Part shown: positions 1-8,812 of the stretch, piece by piece | Layout: each line of letters begins with the position of its first letter | How positions within the stretch are numbered: position 1 is the first letter of the stretch | From: Vibrio hyugaensis | GTDB lineage: Bacteria > Pseudomonadota > Gammaproteobacteria > Enterobacterales > Vibrionaceae | Direction of reading: 5' to 3' | Length of the DNA: 64,000 nucleotides | Assembly: GCF_002906655.1 (NCBI RefSeq) | Contig: NZ_CP025794.1 | Span: forward strand, 1-64,000 | Notes under the pieces: generated by a model | Database searches by the model: none | What the model was told of the DNA's origin: nothing | The model's input: only the letters and a program-made list of their open reading frames with translations | Made by a program: the position numbers and the translations under genes

Positions 1-221
1 AACGGTTGAGGTTGCACTTACTCCTAAGCAGCAACAAGTACTAGACATCGTTGTAGCAAATGCTGAAGGTATTAACCCTAAAGGTATTGGTCAAGCTGCA
101 GGTCAAGAAGACACTAAAGCGGCATCATGGGCTACTGGCGCACTAAAGAAGCTTCTTGAAGAAAAACCTAGTTCAAAAAGAGCAGTTAGCAGGTAACAAA
201 GTTATCTATAAAGCAGTTTAA
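1..221 (+). pseudogene. Small winged-helix-like protein, 3' part, frameshifted
   Basis: The 5' end lies outside the window. Frame 2 reads TVEVALTPKQQQVLDIVVAN and continues through a region rich in Gly, Ala and Lys (GINPKGIGQAAGQEDTKAAS) to a stop at 194-196. After the five-A run at 162-166 the neighbouring frame instead gives LVQKEQLAGNKVIYKAV and stops at 219-221. That second tail is what I remember for a small Vibrio MarR-like/winged-helix family. One extra A (A5 instead of A4) would explain the break, giving LLEENLVQKEQ when removed. It is either a real frameshift or a homopolymer sequencing error. Family identity is from memory and moderate. Confidence 0.6.
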
Positions 222-253
222 TTACCGCTGTAATTCTGTTTTCTAATTAAATG

Positions 254-281
254 CCTCGACATTGGTCGGGGTATTTTTTTA
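254..281 (+). terminator. Rho-independent terminator of the first gene
   Basis: Stem CCTCGAC (254-260) pairs with GTCGGGG (265-271), one G-U pair included, with loop ATTG, followed by a T tract at 274-280. Confidence 0.85.
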
Positions 282-573
282 CCTGCGATACGCTTAATAG
301 AGTTTCTAATTGAGAATTCTAATGATATAAAGCCGTCATTTGTCACATTTTTTTAAATACTGTGTAAATTCTTCTGCAGTCAGATACTTAAGTAGTTCCT
401 TATTCTTATAATCCCGAATGTTAGCTTAACTGTCTGATTAATAGACTTTATAAAATTTAGCTATCATAAAGACTACGTATAACTACGTAATACTAATGGC
501 TAAGGCCCGTTTGAAAGCACAAATTTGTGCGTGTTCATGCCCATTTCTTACTTCCATGTAATGTCCCATCTTA

Positions 574-838
574 ATACCCAAGAAACCTCAAGATACCAGC
601 TTCAGCGAGAATGAGTTGATTTGATAACGAGGCAACGATTTGTCGATCTAGTGGTTCCAAATCAACAATCGTTAACGAAGTTAAGTGAATCAGACAACTC
701 GCCCTTTGGGAGCTTGTCACTGACACGATTTCTGCGTCAAACAACTTGGAAAGAGCTAGCTATTACGCGGCGTTGCTTTCCTTGAACTCGTACCAGTGAC
801 AAAGCCCTGAATCCTGAATCTTGAAGTTACTTGGGTAT
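574..838. repeat. Intergenic imperfect-palindrome repeat, copy 1
   Basis: The ends are perfect 9-nt inverted repeats, ATACCCAAG (574-582) and CTTGGGTAT (830-838). Complementarity continues imperfectly inwards (AACCTCAAGATACC against a CTTGAAGTT-type arm). It shares its termini and the internal blocks TTCAGCGAGAATGA and AACTCGCCCTT(T/C)GGGAGC with the element at 36069-36328. I see no gene in it or in the rest of the 282-897 gap, which should also hold the promoter of the TRAP operon. Confidence 0.75.
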
Positions 839-897
839 ACCGCGAATCCTTATGTAATGGATGACAACAATAACCTTGGTGACAAAGGACGTGAACG

Positions 898-1992
898 ATG
901 AGTCTTATCCAAAAATCTCTGAAACGAGTGCTCAAAGCGACAGCGATGGTTGCTGCTATGGCATTTGTAACTACTTCTGCTCATGCTGCTGACGACAAAG
1001 TTTATCGCTTAAAACTGGCGGAGACATGGGGGCCGAACTTCCCAATCTTTGGTGATGCGACTAAAAACATGGCGAAAATGGCAGAAGAAATGTCAAACGG
1101 GCGCTTACAAATCCGTATTGACTCTGCGAACAAACATAAAGCTCCACTGGGTGTGTTTGATATGGTGAAATCTGGTCAGTACGACATGGGGCATTCTGCG
1201 TCCTATTACTGGAAAGGCAAAGTTCCAAACACTCTTTACTTTACTTCTATGCCTTTCGGTATGTTGCCTACAGAGCAATACGCGTGGTTCTATTACGGTG
1301 GCGGCATGGAATTGATGGAGAAGGTTTACTCTCCTCATAATTTACTCTCTTTCCCTGGTGGTAACACAGATACTCAGATGGGTGGCTGGTTCCAGAAAGA
1401 AATCAAATCAGTCGATGACCTACAAGGTCTGAAAATGCGTATCCCGGGTTTTGCTGGTGAAATTCTTGCAGAACTGGGGGCGAAGCCTACCAATATCGCA
1501 CCGGGTGAGCTGTACACTTCTCTTGAGCGCCGTACTATCGATGCATTGGAGTGGGTTGGTCCATCACTCGATTTGCGTATGGGTTTCCACAAAATTGCGC
1601 CTTACTACTACACAGGCTGGCATGAGCCGGGTACTGAGCTGCAGTTCCTAGTGAACAAGCGTACTTGGGAACGTTTACCAGATGATTTGAAAGCGATCCT
1701 TCAAGTTGCGATGAAAGCCGCTGCGTACGACATGTACACTCAGTCTAAGCACGAGAGTGGTAAGAACTGGGCATCAATTCAATCAGAATACCCTGATGTT
1801 CAAGTCAAAGACTTTCCGCCGGAAGTTATCTCTGCGCTACGTGAAGCGAACGAACGTCTTCTAAAACAACATGCGGAAAAAGATGCATTGGCAAAAGAGA
1901 TTCAAGAATCTCAAGCGAGCTACATTGAGCAAGTGCGTCCTTGGTCTGACATTTCTCACCGAGCTTACTTAAACAGCCAAGCTCAACAGTAA
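898..1992 (+). CDS. TRAP transporter periplasmic substrate-binding protein (DctP family, TakP-like)
   Basis: Extracytoplasmic solute receptor of a TRAP transporter, 364 aa. A Sec signal peptide is visible (basic start, hydrophobic VAAMAFVTTSAHA, likely cleavage after AHA near residue 30). The central segments MGGWFQKEI, LKMRIPGFAGEILAELG, ALEWVGP and YYYTGWHEPGTE resemble 2-oxo-acid/monocarboxylate receptors such as TakP, so pyruvate-like or related acids are the likely ligands (inference). AAAGGA lies upstream of the ATG. It heads an operon with the small and large membrane subunits and precedes a Cache-kinase two-component pair. Confidence 0.88.
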   Translation: MSLIQKSLKRVLKATAMVAAMAFVTTSAHAADDKVYRLKLAETWGPNFPIFGDATKNMAKMAEEMSNGRLQIRIDSANKHKAPLGVFDMVKSGQYDMGHSASYYWKGKVPNTLYFTSMPFGMLPTEQYAWFYYGGGMELMEKVYSPHNLLSFPGGNTDTQMGGWFQKEIKSVDDLQGLKMRIPGFAGEILAELGAKPTNIAPGELYTSLERRTIDALEWVGPSLDLRMGFHKIAPYYYTGWHEPGTELQFLVNKRTWERLPDDLKAILQVAMKAAAYDMYTQSKHESGKNWASIQSEYPDVQVKDFPPEVISALREANERLLKQHAEKDALAKEIQESQASYIEQVRPWSDISHRAYLNSQAQQ

Positions 1993-2123
1993 CTTCAATA
2001 TGCTGGCTGAATCTCTTGGTTCTAGCCAGCTAACGAAGCCCAAGAAAAACTTCTCTTAGAGAAGATCATAACAAGTGCTCCGCGAACCAGCGGAGCCAAT
2101 TCACACGTTCCATGGAGTTCGGA

Positions 2124-2663
2124 ATGAGAAGCCTTATTTATATTGAGCGAATCTTTAACCGCTTCGGTGATTTTCTGGGGTGGTTATCCAGCATCCTATT
2201 TATATTGTTATTAGCGAACGTGGTGTATGACGTTGTCATGCGTTACGTGTTTAATGATGTCTCTATTGCCTTTCAAGAAATGGAATGGCACCTCTTTTCT
2301 GCGGTATTTTTACTCGGTGTTCCTTACGCGATTAAATCCGGTGGTCACGTTCGAGTGGATATCTTCTATGAGCGTTTATCTTATAAAGCTCAATCCGTTA
2401 TCGATCTCTTAGGCACACTCTTTTTCTTATTTCCTTTTTGTCTATTGGTGGCTTGGTACGGCATCGACTTTGCCAAAGAAAGTTATGCCCTGGGTGAAAC
2501 ATCGGGTGATCCTGGTGGCTTACCATATCGTTGGATTATCAAAGCAATGATCCCACTTTCTTTCTTGTTCATGGCAATCAGTGGTATGGGATTGCTGCTG
2601 CACTCCATCAACAAAATTGTTAACCCTCATCTTATCTATGCCGGTAACAACGGTAAGTCGTAA
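2124..2663 (+). CDS. TRAP transporter small permease (DctQ family)
   Basis: Small membrane subunit of the TRAP transporter, 179 aa from the ATG at 2124. That start has GGAG at 2114-2117, six bases upstream, and is preferred to the in-frame ATG at 2112. Four hydrophobic helices are apparent, and the QEMEWHLF segment after the second is typical of DctQ. It partners the large permease that begins 12 nt downstream and the receptor gene upstream. Sodium-driven uptake is known for the family. Confidence 0.88.
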   Translation: MRSLIYIERIFNRFGDFLGWLSSILFILLLANVVYDVVMRYVFNDVSIAFQEMEWHLFSAVFLLGVPYAIKSGGHVRVDIFYERLSYKAQSVIDLLGTLFFLFPFCLLVAWYGIDFAKESYALGETSGDPGGLPYRWIIKAMIPLSFLFMAISGMGLLLHSINKIVNPHLIYAGNNGKS

Positions 2664-2675
2664 AAGGAATTCAGT

Positions 2676-3962
2676 ATGATCGGTATAGTGATGTTTTTTG
2701 TCGCCTTGTTTGCGCTACTGCTCGGTTTTCCTGTTGCTTTTACTTTTGGCGGGATCGCATTAATTTTTGGCGTTTGGGCAGAAGGGATCGAGATGTTCGC
2801 CTTCATGCCATATCGCATTCAATCCATCATGGAAAACACGGTATTGATGGCTGTACCTCTGTTTGTCTTTATGGGGTTGGTATTACAAAAGACACGGTTA
2901 GCAGAGCAGTTGTTGGAATCCATGGGACGTCTATTCGGTGGCGTTCGTGGTGGTATTGCGATTTCTACCGTACTGGTAGGGGCGTTATTGGCGGCATCGA
3001 CCGGTGTGGTTGGTGCGTCTGTCGTCGCGATGGGTTTGATCTCTCTTCCCGTCATGCTCAAGTATAACTATGATAAAGGGTTAGCTTGCGGCACCATTTG
3101 CGCGTCGGGGACACTCGGCCAAATTATCCCACCTTCGATTGTATTAATTTTATTGGGCGATGTACTTGGTGTCCCAGTTGGCGATCTGTTCCAAGCTGCG
3201 GTGTGGCCGGGTATTGTGCTGGTGGGTGCTTATGTTATCTACATTCTGATTTACGCCAAACTTAACCCAGAAGCAGCCCGTCCTATTGATCGTGATGAAT
3301 CGATCAGTCGCAAAGAGGAAGTGATCACCGCGCTGAAAGCTGTATTGCCGCCTTTAGCATTGATCATTGTGGTGCTGGGCTCTATTTTTGCGGGCATTGC
3401 GACGCCAACAGAATCTGCTGCACTCGGTGGTGCAGGTGCGATTGTGCTGTCACTGTTGTATAAACAGTTTAGCTGGTCGATGGTGTACGAAGCATCGAAA
3501 GAGACCGTCAAAGTAACCGCGATGGTATTTGCTATTTTGCTGGGTGCGACGGCGTTCTCTATGGCATTTACTTATACTGGTGGCGACTACTTGGTGGAAG
3601 AGTGGATGCTGCAAATTCCGGGAGAAAAGTGGGGCTTCTTGATCATCACCATGCTCGTGATTTTGATTCTCGGTTTCTTCATCGATTTCGTTGAGATTTG
3701 TTTCATTATTGTCCCAATCATTGCGCCTGTTGCTGAGCTCATGGGCATTAATATGACATGGTTCGCGATTCTGATTGCTATGAACTTACAGACTTCATTC
3801 CTCACACCACCGTTTGGTTTTAGCTTGTTCTATCTGAAAGGGGTGGCGCCAGCAGGTGTGACAACACGAGATATTTATAAAGGGGTAATGCCGTTTATCG
3901 CGATTCAAATTGTTGTACTCGCCTCACTGTTATTCTTCCCTGGTTTCTACGGAATGTCGTAA
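2676..3962 (+). CDS. TRAP transporter large permease (DctM family)
   Basis: Large membrane subunit forming the sodium-coupled transport path, 428 aa with about 12 hydrophobic segments. Family features include the N-terminal GFPVAFTFGG, the glycine-rich GGVRGGIAISTVLVGALLAA and TPTESAALG, and the C-terminal LTPPFGFSLFYLKGVAP. AAGGAATTC precedes the ATG. The full length and tight spacing to dctQ indicate an intact three-gene transporter operon. Confidence 0.92.
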   Translation: MIGIVMFFVALFALLLGFPVAFTFGGIALIFGVWAEGIEMFAFMPYRIQSIMENTVLMAVPLFVFMGLVLQKTRLAEQLLESMGRLFGGVRGGIAISTVLVGALLAASTGVVGASVVAMGLISLPVMLKYNYDKGLACGTICASGTLGQIIPPSIVLILLGDVLGVPVGDLFQAAVWPGIVLVGAYVIYILIYAKLNPEAARPIDRDESISRKEEVITALKAVLPPLALIIVVLGSIFAGIATPTESAALGGAGAIVLSLLYKQFSWSMVYEASKETVKVTAMVFAILLGATAFSMAFTYTGGDYLVEEWMLQIPGEKWGFLIITMLVILILGFFIDFVEICFIIVPIIAPVAELMGINMTWFAILIAMNLQTSFLTPPFGFSLFYLKGVAPAGVTTRDIYKGVMPFIAIQIVVLASLLFFPGFYGMS

Positions 3963-4051
3963 TACGCGTGCAGTGACACTAGCGTAGCAATGCAAAGGTG
4001 AAAGGCGAATTTGTGAGCTGAGAGTTTTTACCTTTTGAGACAAGTTGTTAA

Positions 4052-4077
4052 GCTGATTAGTCATTAAGCTAATCAGC
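4052..4077 (+). other. Hairpin between TRAP operon and kinase gene
   Basis: GCTGATTAG (4052-4060) and CTAATCAGC (4069-4077) form a perfect 9-bp stem with an 8-nt loop. It lies 19 nt before the kinase ATG and lacks a long T tract, so it may be an mRNA processing/stability element or a weak terminator rather than a full terminator. Confidence 0.5.
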
Positions 4078-4096
4078 GTTTCATTGGAGGAAAGGG

Positions 4097-5449
4097 ATGC
4101 CTCTTAAAGCCAAACTTATCTTGCTGGCGTTGATCCCCGTGTTGTTGGTGTCCGCAAGCATCAGTTGGATTTCCATTTATCAAGCGAAGACGCTAGGTCA
4201 ACGCGAGGTGGAAATCTTTCATCAAAGCTTGATTCAATCTAAAGAAGTCGCGTTGAAAGACACTGTTGATTTGGCTTTCGATGCGATTTCGCACATCTAC
4301 AATGATCCCACCATAGAAGAGCATGCTGCCAAAGCACGAGTGAAAGCGATCCTCAATCGACTTCGCTACGGTTCCGATGGCTACTTCTTTGCCTACGATA
4401 AACACGGAACCAATTTAGTTCATCCTATTTTGCCCGATTTGGTTGGGCAGAACTTACTGCATATCCAAGATGAAAACGGCGATCACTTGATAGAAGCGCT
4501 TTTGTATCAAGCTCAACTTGGAGGTGGCTTTCATCAATACTTATGGCAAAAACCGTCAACAGGGGAGGTAGTACCTAAGCTGAGTTATGCGGCGTGGTTA
4601 GATAAATGGGAATGGATGATTGGCACGGGCCTATATATTGAGGATGTTAGTCGCGAAGTCGCCAATATGCGTGCCGCCGTGAATCAAAACATTGAGACGA
4701 CTTTCTTCACCGTCGTTGTCATTTTGGTGGTGACGGTAGCGGTTATTATCGTGCTTACTTTAGCGATCAACTTACATGAACATCGTTTGGCGGATAAACA
4801 TCTAAAAGAACTCGCGCATAAAACGGTCATGTTCCAAGAAGATGAGAAGAAGCACTTAGCAAGGGAACTGCATGATGGCATTAACCAACTGTTGGTTTCG
4901 AGTAAGTGCCATTTGGATTTGATGGGACACCGCATCGAAGATGAAAAGCTCAAATCTCACCTCGATAAATCCCAACGCTCGCTGATCACAGCGATTAATG
5001 AAGTTCGCCATATTTCTCATCAACTACGGCCAAGTGCGTTGGATGACATCGGCCTTGAGGCGGCGTTATCGACGCTGCTACAGGACTTCCATTCGCATTC
5101 TGGCATTGATATCGACAGCCACTTTGATACCAATCATGTGAAGTTAAAATCCGAGGTCGCGACAACTTTGTATCGTGTTGCTCAAGAGTCACTGAATAAT
5201 ATTGAAAAGCACGCTAAGGCCAAAAAAGTCACGGTAATTTTGCAAAAGATGGGCAATATGCTGCAATTACTAATACGTGATGATGGTACGGGCTTCTTAG
5301 TCAAATCGGCTCATCGTCAAGGAATCGGACTGCGTAACATGCGTGAACGAGTGGAGTTCATCGGTGGTGAATTCGAACTGATGAGTGAACCTGGGTTAGG
5401 AACAGAGATTACCGTGCTGCTAGATTTGGATGGATTAGTTTATGGATAA
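4097..5449 (+). CDS. Membrane sensor histidine kinase, Cache domain, NarL-class
   Basis: 450 aa. A TM helix at about 5-27 and a second at about 201-225 enclose a periplasmic single-Cache-type domain (GSDGYFFAYDKHGTNLVHP and WEWMIGTGLYIEDV are typical of sCache_2). The cytoplasmic part is a HisKA_3 dimerisation segment with the phosphorylatable His in RELHDGINQLL (H259), followed by an ATPase domain with GIGLRNMRERV. GGAGG lies upstream of the ATG. Its end overlaps the response regulator by 8 nt. Next to the TRAP genes it probably senses a related small carboxylate and controls that uptake (inference). Confidence 0.9.
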   Translation: MPLKAKLILLALIPVLLVSASISWISIYQAKTLGQREVEIFHQSLIQSKEVALKDTVDLAFDAISHIYNDPTIEEHAAKARVKAILNRLRYGSDGYFFAYDKHGTNLVHPILPDLVGQNLLHIQDENGDHLIEALLYQAQLGGGFHQYLWQKPSTGEVVPKLSYAAWLDKWEWMIGTGLYIEDVSREVANMRAAVNQNIETTFFTVVVILVVTVAVIIVLTLAINLHEHRLADKHLKELAHKTVMFQEDEKKHLARELHDGINQLLVSSKCHLDLMGHRIEDEKLKSHLDKSQRSLITAINEVRHISHQLRPSALDDIGLEAALSTLLQDFHSHSGIDIDSHFDTNHVKLKSEVATTLYRVAQESLNNIEKHAKAKKVTVILQKMGNMLQLLIRDDGTGFLVKSAHRQGIGLRNMRERVEFIGGEFELMSEPGLGTEITVLLDLDGLVYG

Positions 5450-6080
5450 ACCAATTAGTGTCGTGATAGTGGATGACCATCAAGTGGTACTTGATGGTTT
5501 TATAGCGCGTCTGGAGCTTGAATCTGATATCGATGTCATCGGTACTGCCAGTAATGGATTAGAAGCCATTGAGGTTGCGAAGTTGCTGAACCCAGACGTA
5601 ATTCTGATGGACATCAGTATGCCAATCATGAACGGTATAGAAGCGACTGGAGTCATTAAGGAAGAAATGCCAGAGAGCAAAATCTTAATGCTGACCATGC
5701 ATGACAATCGCGAATACATTATGAAGGTGATGCAGGCGGGAGCGGTGGGTTATATGCTTAAAGAAATTTCCGCCGACAAGATGGTTCAAGCGATAAAAAC
5801 TGTCAATCAAGGCTCAACGTATTTTTGCGAATCGGTGACGCAAACCTTGTTTACTCAAGATGTCGTACCTGCAGCGCAAAAGCCGAATCCACTCAGCCGC
5901 CGTGAAGAAGCGGTATTGAAATTGGTCGCACAAGGCAACAGCAGTAAAAAAATTGCGACGCTGTTAGACATCAGTTATCGAACGGTAGAAACACACCGAC
6001 ATAACATTAAGCATAAGTTGGATTTGCACTCGACCGCAGAGTTGGCCAAATACGCGTTTGAGACGGGTTTGACAGAGTGA
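5442..6080 (+). CDS. LuxR/NarL-type response regulator
   Basis: 212 aa. The N-terminal receiver has the acidic pair DD at 11-12, the phosphoacceptor D57 in VILMDISMP, and a conserved Lys in GYMLKEI. The C-terminal LuxR/GerE helix-turn-helix (LSRREEAVLKLVAQGNSSKK, then TVETHRHNIKHKL) fills residues 150-210. Overlap with the kinase gene implies translational coupling. In V. cholerae, as I recall, a similar pair lies next to cosR. Confidence 0.92.
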   Translation: MDKPISVVIVDDHQVVLDGFIARLELESDIDVIGTASNGLEAIEVAKLLNPDVILMDISMPIMNGIEATGVIKEEMPESKILMLTMHDNREYIMKVMQAGAVGYMLKEISADKMVQAIKTVNQGSTYFCESVTQTLFTQDVVPAAQKPNPLSRREEAVLKLVAQGNSSKKIATLLDISYRTVETHRHNIKHKLDLHSTAELAKYAFETGLTE

Positions 6081-6140
6081 GTTTATGGAATCATCGGTGA
6101 AAGCGCCCATCATTGGACGAATGAGCGCTAACGAAGAATG

Positions 6141-6617
6141 CTATTCTGGCTTAGTGATGCTACCGATCTCAAGCATTGGCGCAACATCAATATCTTCCGC
6201 ATTCATCATAGTAGAAATACGTTGAACAGAAGACAGCAGCAGACTTTGCTCCCACTCTTCCAGTTTTTGAAAGCGACTAATGAAGTGCTCTTGCAGCGGG
6301 GTTGGCGCTTGTTTCAACGCTTCTTGCCCTTTTTCTGTTAGCACTGCATGCACTTTACGCTTGTCTTCGACACTACGACGACGTTCAACAAGTTGATTGC
6401 GCTCTAAACGGTCTAAAATAGTGGTAGCGGTTGCCTGACTCATATTGGTATGGCTAGACAGTTGTTTGATAGTGACATTGTCTAATTCACTAATGGCACG
6501 CATCAGAATCAGTTGCGGAGCCGTCAAACCAGACTCTTTGCTCAACTTTTTAGAATGTAAATCAATGGCGCGGATGATCTGACGAATCGAGACCAAGACT
6601 TCTTCGTACTTTTCCAA
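6141..6617 (-). CDS. cosR: MarR-family regulator, CosR-like (compatible-solute regulator)
   Basis: 158 aa winged helix: ESGLTAPQLILMRAISELD, the recognition segment MSQATATTILDRLERNQLVERRRS (in two parts around TILDRLE), and DKRKVHAVLTEKGQ as the wing. The start appears to be TTG, since the nearby ATG is out of frame. It is divergent from a BCCT osmolyte transporter. That arrangement matches cosR of Vibrio, which in published work represses osmolyte synthesis and uptake at low salinity. The assignment to CosR rests on family plus synteny recalled from memory. It probably binds in the 6618-7012 gap. Confidence 0.75.
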   Translation of the reverse strand: MEKYEEVLVSIRQIIRAIDLHSKKLSKESGLTAPQLILMRAISELDNVTIKQLSSHTNMSQATATTILDRLERNQLVERRRSVEDKRKVHAVLTEKGQEALKQAPTPLQEHFISRFQKLEEWEQSLLLSSVQRISTMMNAEDIDVAPMLEIGSITKPE

Positions 6618-7012
6618 TTTTGTAATCCAGTCATTAAGGGATCATATAACGACGCGACACTAACTCAAAAGCGTTGCTATTAAAAGGGGTTAGTCAGGGA
6701 TCGCGACACCATTTTTCAATTATTTGCCTTGGCTCTCCTTATAAAATTTGTGGGTTTTTATTGGTAAAAAAGGATGACCTAAAACTATTATAGTAAGAAA
6801 TGTTTGTGGTCTAATTATTGCTGTGGTTGTTTTCGCTTTTTTTGGTGGATTTTTCTGATTGAAAAGTAAGTTATTGGATTTTTTATCAGCAAAACATAGA
6901 CAAAAACGCCTGAAATGGTAGGATCTTCCACTTTCATGGAAAATAAAATGTATCGTGTTCGAAAGGTTTTTTGGCGTTGCGTCGAAAAATTAGAATGCAA
7001 AAGAGAGGAACA
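6618..7012. promoter_or_regulatory. Divergent intergenic region between cosR-like gene and BCCT transporter gene
   Basis: An AT-rich 395-bp gap holding both promoters. The motif GCGACAC recurs near 6653 and 6703. No gene is seen. The BCCT gene has AGAGGAAC just before its ATG at 7013. Regulation by the MarR-type protein is an inference from the divergent layout. Confidence 0.45.
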
Positions 7013-8584
7013 ATGACAAAAGGTATAGATAAGTACAGTATCGACAGTACCGACTATACGGTTGGTCAAGACAACGTACAAAAATGGGGTTTTGATGTAC
7101 ATAATCCTGTTTTTGGAATCAGTGCAGGTTTCATTGCACTATTTCTTATTGCTGCATTAGTTCTTGATGCACATACAGCCAAAACGGCTCTAGACGGAAT
7201 CAAATGGAAAATTATCGGTTCATTTGATTGGCTATTCATTCTTTCTGGCAACATCTTCGTTATCTTTTGTTTGGGGCTTATTGTCTCCCCAATGGGTAAG
7301 ATACGCTTAGGTGGTAAAGATGCTGTCGCAGATTACTCCTTTATGTCTTGGCTTGCGATGTTGTTCGCCGCTGGTATGGGCATTGGTTTGATGTTCTGGA
7401 GTGTGGCTGAGCCTGTGGCTTATTTCACGGGTTGGTATGAAACGCCACTCGGTGTGGAAGCCAATACACCAGAAGCTGCGAGGTTAGCACTAGGTGCAAC
7501 TATGTTCCACTGGGGGCTGCACCCTTGGGCCATCTACGGTGTGGTTGCGCTCTCATTAGCTTTCTTTACCTATAACAAAGGTTTACCGCTTTCAATGCGT
7601 TCGATCTTCTACCCACTATTGGGTGATCGCGCTTGGGGCTGGGCTGGCCACATTGTTGATATTCTAGCGGTTCTAGCTACGTTATTTGGTCTAGCGACAT
7701 CACTCGGTCTAGGCGCGCAACAAGCGGCAAGTGGTATCCATCACGTGTTTGGTGTTGAACCAGGTCTAGGCCTACAGATTGTTGTTATCACTGTGGTAAC
7801 GCTGTTGGCTGTGGTTTCAGTAATCCGCGGTATTGATGGTGGTGTAAAAGTCATCAGTAACATCAACATGGTGATCGCATTCCTATTGCTTATCTTAGTT
7901 GGTTTGATTGGCTGGGCAGTGAGCCTAGGTTCAATCCCGACAACGTTCATGGCATATATAGAAAACCTTGTTCCACTGAGTAACCCGTTTGGTCGTACTG
8001 ATGAAGCTTGGTTCCAAGGCTGGACAGTATTCTACTGGGCTTGGTGGATTTCATGGTCACCATTCGTAGGTATGTTCATCGCTCGTGTTTCTCGCGGCCG
8101 TACTGTACGTGAGTTTATTACCGCAGTATTGATCGTTCCTACCGCTGTAACGCTGATTTGGATGTCAGTGTTTGGTGGTCTTGCTATCGATCAGGTGATC
8201 AATAATGTGGGTGAGTTAGGCACAAATGGTCTGACTGACGTTTCGTTAGCGATGTTCCAAATGTTTGATGTTTTGCCATTCGGTAACATGCTGTCTATCA
8301 TTGCTGTTGTTTTGGTATTGGTATTCTTTATTACCTCTTCAGACTCTGGTTCATTAGTTATCGATAGCATTACCGCTGGTGGTAAAGTGGATGCGCCGGT
8401 TCTACAACGTGTGTTCTGGGCATTTATGGAAGGTGCAATTGCGGTTGCACTACTGTGGATCGGTGGTTCAGAAGCGGTTCAAGCACTGCAAGCCGGTGCT
8501 ATATCTACCGCACTACCATTCACATTCGTATTGCTTGCCATGTGTGTCAGTCTATTGATGGGTATGAGAACAGAACGACAATAA
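7013..8584 (+). CDS. BCCT-family osmolyte (betaine/carnitine/choline) transporter
   Basis: 523 aa from the ATG at 7013, preceded by AGAGGAAC; an upstream in-frame ATG at 6971 lacks such a site. About 12 TM helices. BCCT hallmarks include MGIGLMFWSVAEPVAYF, the tryptophan-rich FYWAWWISWSPFVGMF and the following RVSRGRTVREF loop, and SSDSGSLVIDS. The C-terminus is short, unlike the long tails of BetT-type proteins. Uptake of glycine betaine, DMSP or similar with sodium is the family role. Synteny suggests OpuD/BccT3 of Vibrio, but substrate cannot be read from sequence. Confidence 0.92.
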   Translation: MTKGIDKYSIDSTDYTVGQDNVQKWGFDVHNPVFGISAGFIALFLIAALVLDAHTAKTALDGIKWKIIGSFDWLFILSGNIFVIFCLGLIVSPMGKIRLGGKDAVADYSFMSWLAMLFAAGMGIGLMFWSVAEPVAYFTGWYETPLGVEANTPEAARLALGATMFHWGLHPWAIYGVVALSLAFFTYNKGLPLSMRSIFYPLLGDRAWGWAGHIVDILAVLATLFGLATSLGLGAQQAASGIHHVFGVEPGLGLQIVVITVVTLLAVVSVIRGIDGGVKVISNINMVIAFLLLILVGLIGWAVSLGSIPTTFMAYIENLVPLSNPFGRTDEAWFQGWTVFYWAWWISWSPFVGMFIARVSRGRTVREFITAVLIVPTAVTLIWMSVFGGLAIDQVINNVGELGTNGLTDVSLAMFQMFDVLPFGNMLSIIAVVLVLVFFITSSDSGSLVIDSITAGGKVDAPVLQRVFWAFMEGAIAVALLWIGGSEAVQALQAGAISTALPFTFVLLAMCVSLLMGMRTERQ

Positions 8585-8624
8585 TTGATAAGATTTATAA
8601 ATATCTCTTAGATATTAATGAGTT

Positions 8625-8654
8625 AAAAAGCCAGCGTAATGCTGGCTTTTTTTG
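8625..8654 (+). terminator. Rho-independent terminator after BCCT gene
   Basis: Arms AAAAAGCCAGC (8625-8635) and GCTGGCTTTTT (8641-8651) with loop GTAAT and a following T tract. Confidence 0.9.
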
Positions 8655-8812
8655 TGCGATTTTTCTGACGCTTGCCAAAAAAATGGCGAATCAAATTCTT
8701 TATTTTACAACAGGTTACTGTATTAAATTTGTGAACAATCTTCGTGATTACTTTGTCAAAAATGTGTAAGATTCAGCGTCATTAACTGTTCTCCCAACTT
8801 CTTATTATAATT

